63,319 nt of DNA from Alphaproteobacteria bacterium HGW-Alphaproteobacteria-6 (GTDB lineage Bacteria > Pseudomonadota > Alphaproteobacteria > Rhodobacterales > Rhodobacteraceae). The notes under the pieces are model-generated. The model was given only the letters and a program-made list of their open reading frames with translations. It was not told where the DNA came from and ran no database searches. The stretch's first letter is position 1, and every line of letters starts with the position of its first letter. Location: assembly GCA_002841115.1 (NCBI GenBank), contig PHEC01000004.1, positions 1-63,319 on the forward strand, in the 5' to 3' direction. Positions 60,742 through 63,319 of this stretch are shown here, piece after piece. Position numbers and translations under genes: made by a program.

Positions 60742-63319
60742 ATGCTGGGCCTCGGAACACTCGCGAAAAAGGTCTTCGGCACCCCGAACGACCGCAAGGT
60801 GAAGTCGGTGCGGCCGCTGGTCGCACAGATCAACGCGCTGGAGCCGGAGTTTCAGGCGCTCGACGACGCCGGGATCAAGGCAAGGACCGCCGAGCTTGCG
60901 GCCCGGGTTCAGGCCGGCGAAAGCCTTGACGCGGTCCTGCCCGAGGCCTTCGCCAACTGCCGCGAGGGCGCGCGCCGCGCGCTTGGCCTGCGCGCCTTCG
61001 ACGTTCAACTGAAAGGCGGCATCTTCCTGCACCAGGGCAATATCGCCGAGATGAAGACCGGCGAGGGCAAGACCCTGGTCGCGACCTTCCCGGCCTATCT
61101 GAACGCGCTGGCCGGCAAGGGCGTGCATATCGTCACCGTCAACGACTATCTCGCCCGGCGCGATGCCGACTGGATGGGCAAGGTCTTTGCCCATCTCGGC
61201 ATGACCACCGGCGTGGTCTATCCCCAGCAGCCCGATGCCGAAAAGCGCGCCGCCTACCGCGCCCATATCACCTATGCGACCAATAACGAGCTTGGCTTCG
61301 ACTATCTGCGCGACAACATGCGCAACTCGATCGAGGAGATGATGCAGCGCGGGCATTTCTTCGCCATCGTCGACGAGGTCGATTCGATCCTGGTCGACGA
61401 GGCGCGCACGCCGCTGATCATCTCGGGGCCAAGCCAGGACCGGTCCGAGCTTTACAAGACGCTTGACGCCTATATCCCGGAACTGACGGCCGAGCATTAC
61501 AAGCTGGACGAGAAGACCCGCAACGCCACCTTCACCGAAGAGGGCAACGAGCATCTCGAACAGCGGCTTCTGGCCGCCGGCGTGCTGCCCGAGCGCCAGA
61601 CGCTTTACGATCCGGAATCGACGACGATCGTCCATCACGTCACCCAGGCGCTGCGCGCCCACAAGCTGTTCCAGAAGGACCAGAACTATATCGTGCGCGG
61701 CGACGAGGTGGTGCTGATCGACGAATTCACCGGACGGATGATGCAGGGCCGCCGGCTGTCGGACGGGCTGCACCAGGCGATCGAGGCCAAGGAGGGCGTG
61801 ACGATCCAGCCCGAGAACGTCACCCTCGCCTCGGTGACCTTTCAGAACTACTTCCGGCTTTACGAAAAGCTTGCCGGCATGACCGGCACCGCCTCGACCG
61901 AGGCCGAGGAGTTCCAGGAGATCTACAAGCTTGGCGTGGTCGAGGTGCCGACCAACCGCCCGGTGGCGCGCAAGGACGACCACGATCAGGTCTACCGCAC
62001 CGCGCGCGAGAAATACGAGGCGATCATCCGCCAGATCGCCAAGACCCACGAGAAGGGCCAGCCGATCCTGGTCGGCACCACCTCGATCGAGAAGTCCGAG
62101 ATGCTGTCGGCGATGCTGAAGAAAGAGGGCATACCGCACAACGTGCTGAATGCCCGCCAGCATGAACAAGAGGCGCAGATCGTCGCCGATGCCGGCAAGC
62201 TGGGTGCGGTGACCATCGCCACCAACATGGCCGGCCGCGGCACCGACATCCAGCTTGGCGGCAATGTCGAGATGAAGGTGATGGCGGCGCTGGCCGCCGA
62301 CCCCGAGGCCAACCCCGACGAAGTGCGCGCCCGGATCGAGGCCGAACACGCCGAGGAAAAGGAAAAGGTCATCGCCGCCGGCGGGCTTTACGTCCTGGCC
62401 AGCGAGCGCCACGAAAGCCGGCGCATCGACAACCAGCTGCGCGGCCGCTCGGGCCGGCAGGGCGACCCGGGCCGGTCATCCTTCTACCTCAGCCTCGAAG
62501 ACGACCTGATGCGGATCTTCGGCTCGGAACGGCTCGACAAGGTGCTGTCGACGCTCGGCATGAAGGAAGGCGAGGCGATCATCCACCCCTGGGTGAACAA
62601 GTCGCTCGAACGCGCCCAGGCCAAGGTCGAGGGCCGCAACTTCGACATCCGCAAGCAGTTGCTGAAGTTCGACGACGTGATGAACGACCAGCGCAAGGCG
62701 ATCTTCGGCCAACGGCTGGAGATCATGCAGGCCGAGGATCTGGAAGAGATCACCGAGGACATGCGCCATCAGGTCATCGACGATCTGGTCGACGAATTCC
62801 TGCCGCCGAAAAGCTATGCCGAGCAATGGAACAGCGAGGGTCTTCACGCCGCGGTGATGCAGAAGCTGGCGCTTGACCTGCCGGTGATCGACTGGGCGGC
62901 CGAGGACGGCGTCGATCAGGAGGTGATGCGCGAGCGGCTCTACGAGGCCAGCGACCGCCAGATGGCCGAAAAGGCCGAGGCCTTCGGGCCGGAGACGATG
63001 CGCCAGATCGAAAAGCAGTATCTGTTGCAGACCATCGACGCGCGATGGCGCGAGCATCTGGTGACGCTGGAGCATCTGCGCTCGGTCGTGGGCTTTCGCG
63101 GCTATGCCCAGCGCGATCCCCTGTCGGAATACAAGAGCGAGGCCTTCACCCTCTTCGAGCGCTTCGAGGCCAAGCTGGAAAAACACCAGGGCAATCTGCT
63201 GCGTTCGGCCGTCGAGCTGGCCAAGGACTGGCGCAGTGATCGCGCCCTGCGCCGGCTGGAGGCGATGCTCTCGGTCGCCGATCGCGAGCACTCGTTGATC
63301 ATCACCGGCAACGGCGATG
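60742..63319 (+). CDS. secA: Protein translocase ATPase SecA, running into HslV-like sequence and off the window
   Basis: Motor ATPase of Sec export. The first 800 codons are normal Sec[20 protein letters not shown], Walker A MKTGEGKT at 104-111, [13 protein letters not shown] near 211-223, [15 protein letters not shown], the helical-scaffold/HWD region and [26 protein letters not shown]. From about residue 801 (63142) the SecA C-terminus, including the zinc-binding tail, is replaced in frame by HslV sequence; no stop is reached before the window ends. Start ATG 60742 after GGAGAG. Confidence 0.93.
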   Translation, partial: MLGLGTLAKKVFGTPNDRKVKSVRPLVAQINALEPEFQALDDAGIKARTAELAARVQAGESLDAVLPEAFANCREGARRALGLRAFDVQLKGGIFLHQGNIAEMKTGEGKTLVATFPAYLNALAGKGVHIVTVNDYLARRDADWMGKVFAHLGMTTGVVYPQQPDAEKRAAYRAHITYATNNELGFDYLRDNMRNSIEEMMQRGHFFAIVDEVDSILVDEARTPLIISGPSQDRSELYKTLDAYIPELTAEHYKLDEKTRNATFTEEGNEHLEQRLLAAGVLPERQTLYDPESTTIVHHVTQALRAHKLFQKDQNYIVRGDEVVLIDEFTGRMMQGRRLSDGLHQAIEAKEGVTIQPENVTLASVTFQNYFRLYEKLAGMTGTASTEAEEFQEIYKLGVVEVPTNRPVARKDDHDQVYRTAREKYEAIIRQIAKTHEKGQPILVGTTSIEKSEMLSAMLKKEGIPHNVLNARQHEQEAQIVADAGKLGAVTIATNMAGRGTDIQLGGNVEMKVMAALAADPEANPDEVRARIEAEHAEEKEKVIAAGGLYVLASERHESRRIDNQLRGRSGRQGDPGRSSFYLSLEDDLMRIFGSERLDKVLSTLGMKEGEAIIHPWVNKSLERAQAKVEGRNFDIRKQLLKFDDVMNDQRKAIFGQRLEIMQAEDLEEITEDMRHQVIDDLVDEFLPPKSYAEQWNSEGLHAAVMQKLALDLPVIDWAAEDGVDQEVMRERLYEASDRQMAEKAEAFGPETMRQIEKQYLLQTIDARWREHLVTLEHLRSVVGFRGYAQRDPLSEYKSEAFTLFERFEAKLEKHQGNLLRSAVELAKDWRSDRALRRLEAMLSVADREHSLIITGNGD
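63142..63319 (+). other. HslV-like segment fused in frame to secA
   Basis: Codons 802-859 of the secA frame read [17 protein letters not shown] then [34 protein letters not shown] and IITGNGD, matching the middle of the HslV peptidase (E. coli AFTLFELFERKLEMHQGH...[19 protein letters not shown], ...SLIITGNGD). SecA at this place should read EAFQLFE... then about 100 residues of SecA tail. HslV lacks its N-terminal catalytic Thr here, so this piece could not be a working protease. Most likely a junction artefact. Confidence 0.8.

Noticed and set aside
60547-62412. Long upstream extension of the PPIase frame opposite secA
   Set aside because: Only the part from 60546 downward has a signal peptide and a PPIase; the rest is antisense to secA.

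Overview
The window is a gene-dense, GC-rich chromosomal segment. Gene content (anaerobic-type cobalt chelatase CobN with CobW and CobG, TRAP transporters, FCD-type GntR regulator, NDUFAF5-like methyltransferase beside comF, YlxR fused to an L7Ae-like domain downstream of nusA), protein style and a short intergenic repeat built on GAGGTATTT point to an alphaproteobacterium of the Rhodobacterales (Rhodobacter/Paracoccus-type). No rRNA or tRNA genes, CRISPR array or prophage were seen. Genus is not assignable from the sequence alone.

Layout. 1-7723: cobalamin synthesis, with a minus-strand operon (DUF1636 protein - cobW - cobN - cobG) under a cobalamin riboswitch, diverging from cobO and cobQ. 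7774-9557: mtnA and a uridine-kinase-like P-loop kinase. 10078-18282: a tripartite TRAP transporter (dctP-dctQ-dctM) co-directional with an L-threonate-type dehydrogenase, a D-erythronate-type dehydrogenase and an EamA permease, plus a divergent GntR/FCD regulator and a 2-hydroxyacid dehydrogenase; two GGTATACC palindromes tie these together. 18428-22205: a sulfur/persulfide-looking group (FNT channel, persulfide-dioxygenase-like MBL protein, Crp/Fnr regulator, DUF2892 membrane protein, secreted rhodanese) with two matching 18-bp Crp-type boxes. 22328-28437: rpmI-rplT, pheS, an AT-richer orphan gene, pheT, argG. 28521-32538: two tandem secreted proteins with related C-termini, a membrane protein, ilvA. 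32545-38293: Hpt protein, REC-PPM phosphatase, Nudix, Hsp33, CoA-type Nudix, cca, LysE exporter. 38351-43268: two ABC half-transporters and an RlmD-type methyltransferase, joined by ATGA overlaps. 43405-46755: two L,D-transpeptidases, a CAP-domain lipoprotein, a tiny membrane protein, hemH. 46805-51792: methyltransferase, comF, grxC, nitrilase-family amidase, MarR regulator, ubiG, proline iminopeptidase. 51952-57315: the rimP-nusA-ylxR-infB operon behind a leader containing an intrinsic terminator. 57495-63319: a 45-residue protein, mutT, argJ, a periplasmic PPIase and secA.

Two putative MITE-like elements (9715-10076 and 20191-20503) each begin exactly after the TAG stop of the preceding gene. 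The most striking anomaly is at the right edge: the secA reading frame switches, in frame and at a shared AFTLFE motif, to roughly 58 residues of the protease HslV (63142-63319). This is either a sequence/assembly chimera at a contig end or a genuine gene fusion; the former is more likely.

The rest is largely housekeeping. Candidate novelties worth following are the Crp/Fnr-type regulon, the riboswitch-linked cysteine-rich DUF1636 protein, the orphan gene lodged between pheS and pheT, and the rimP leader.
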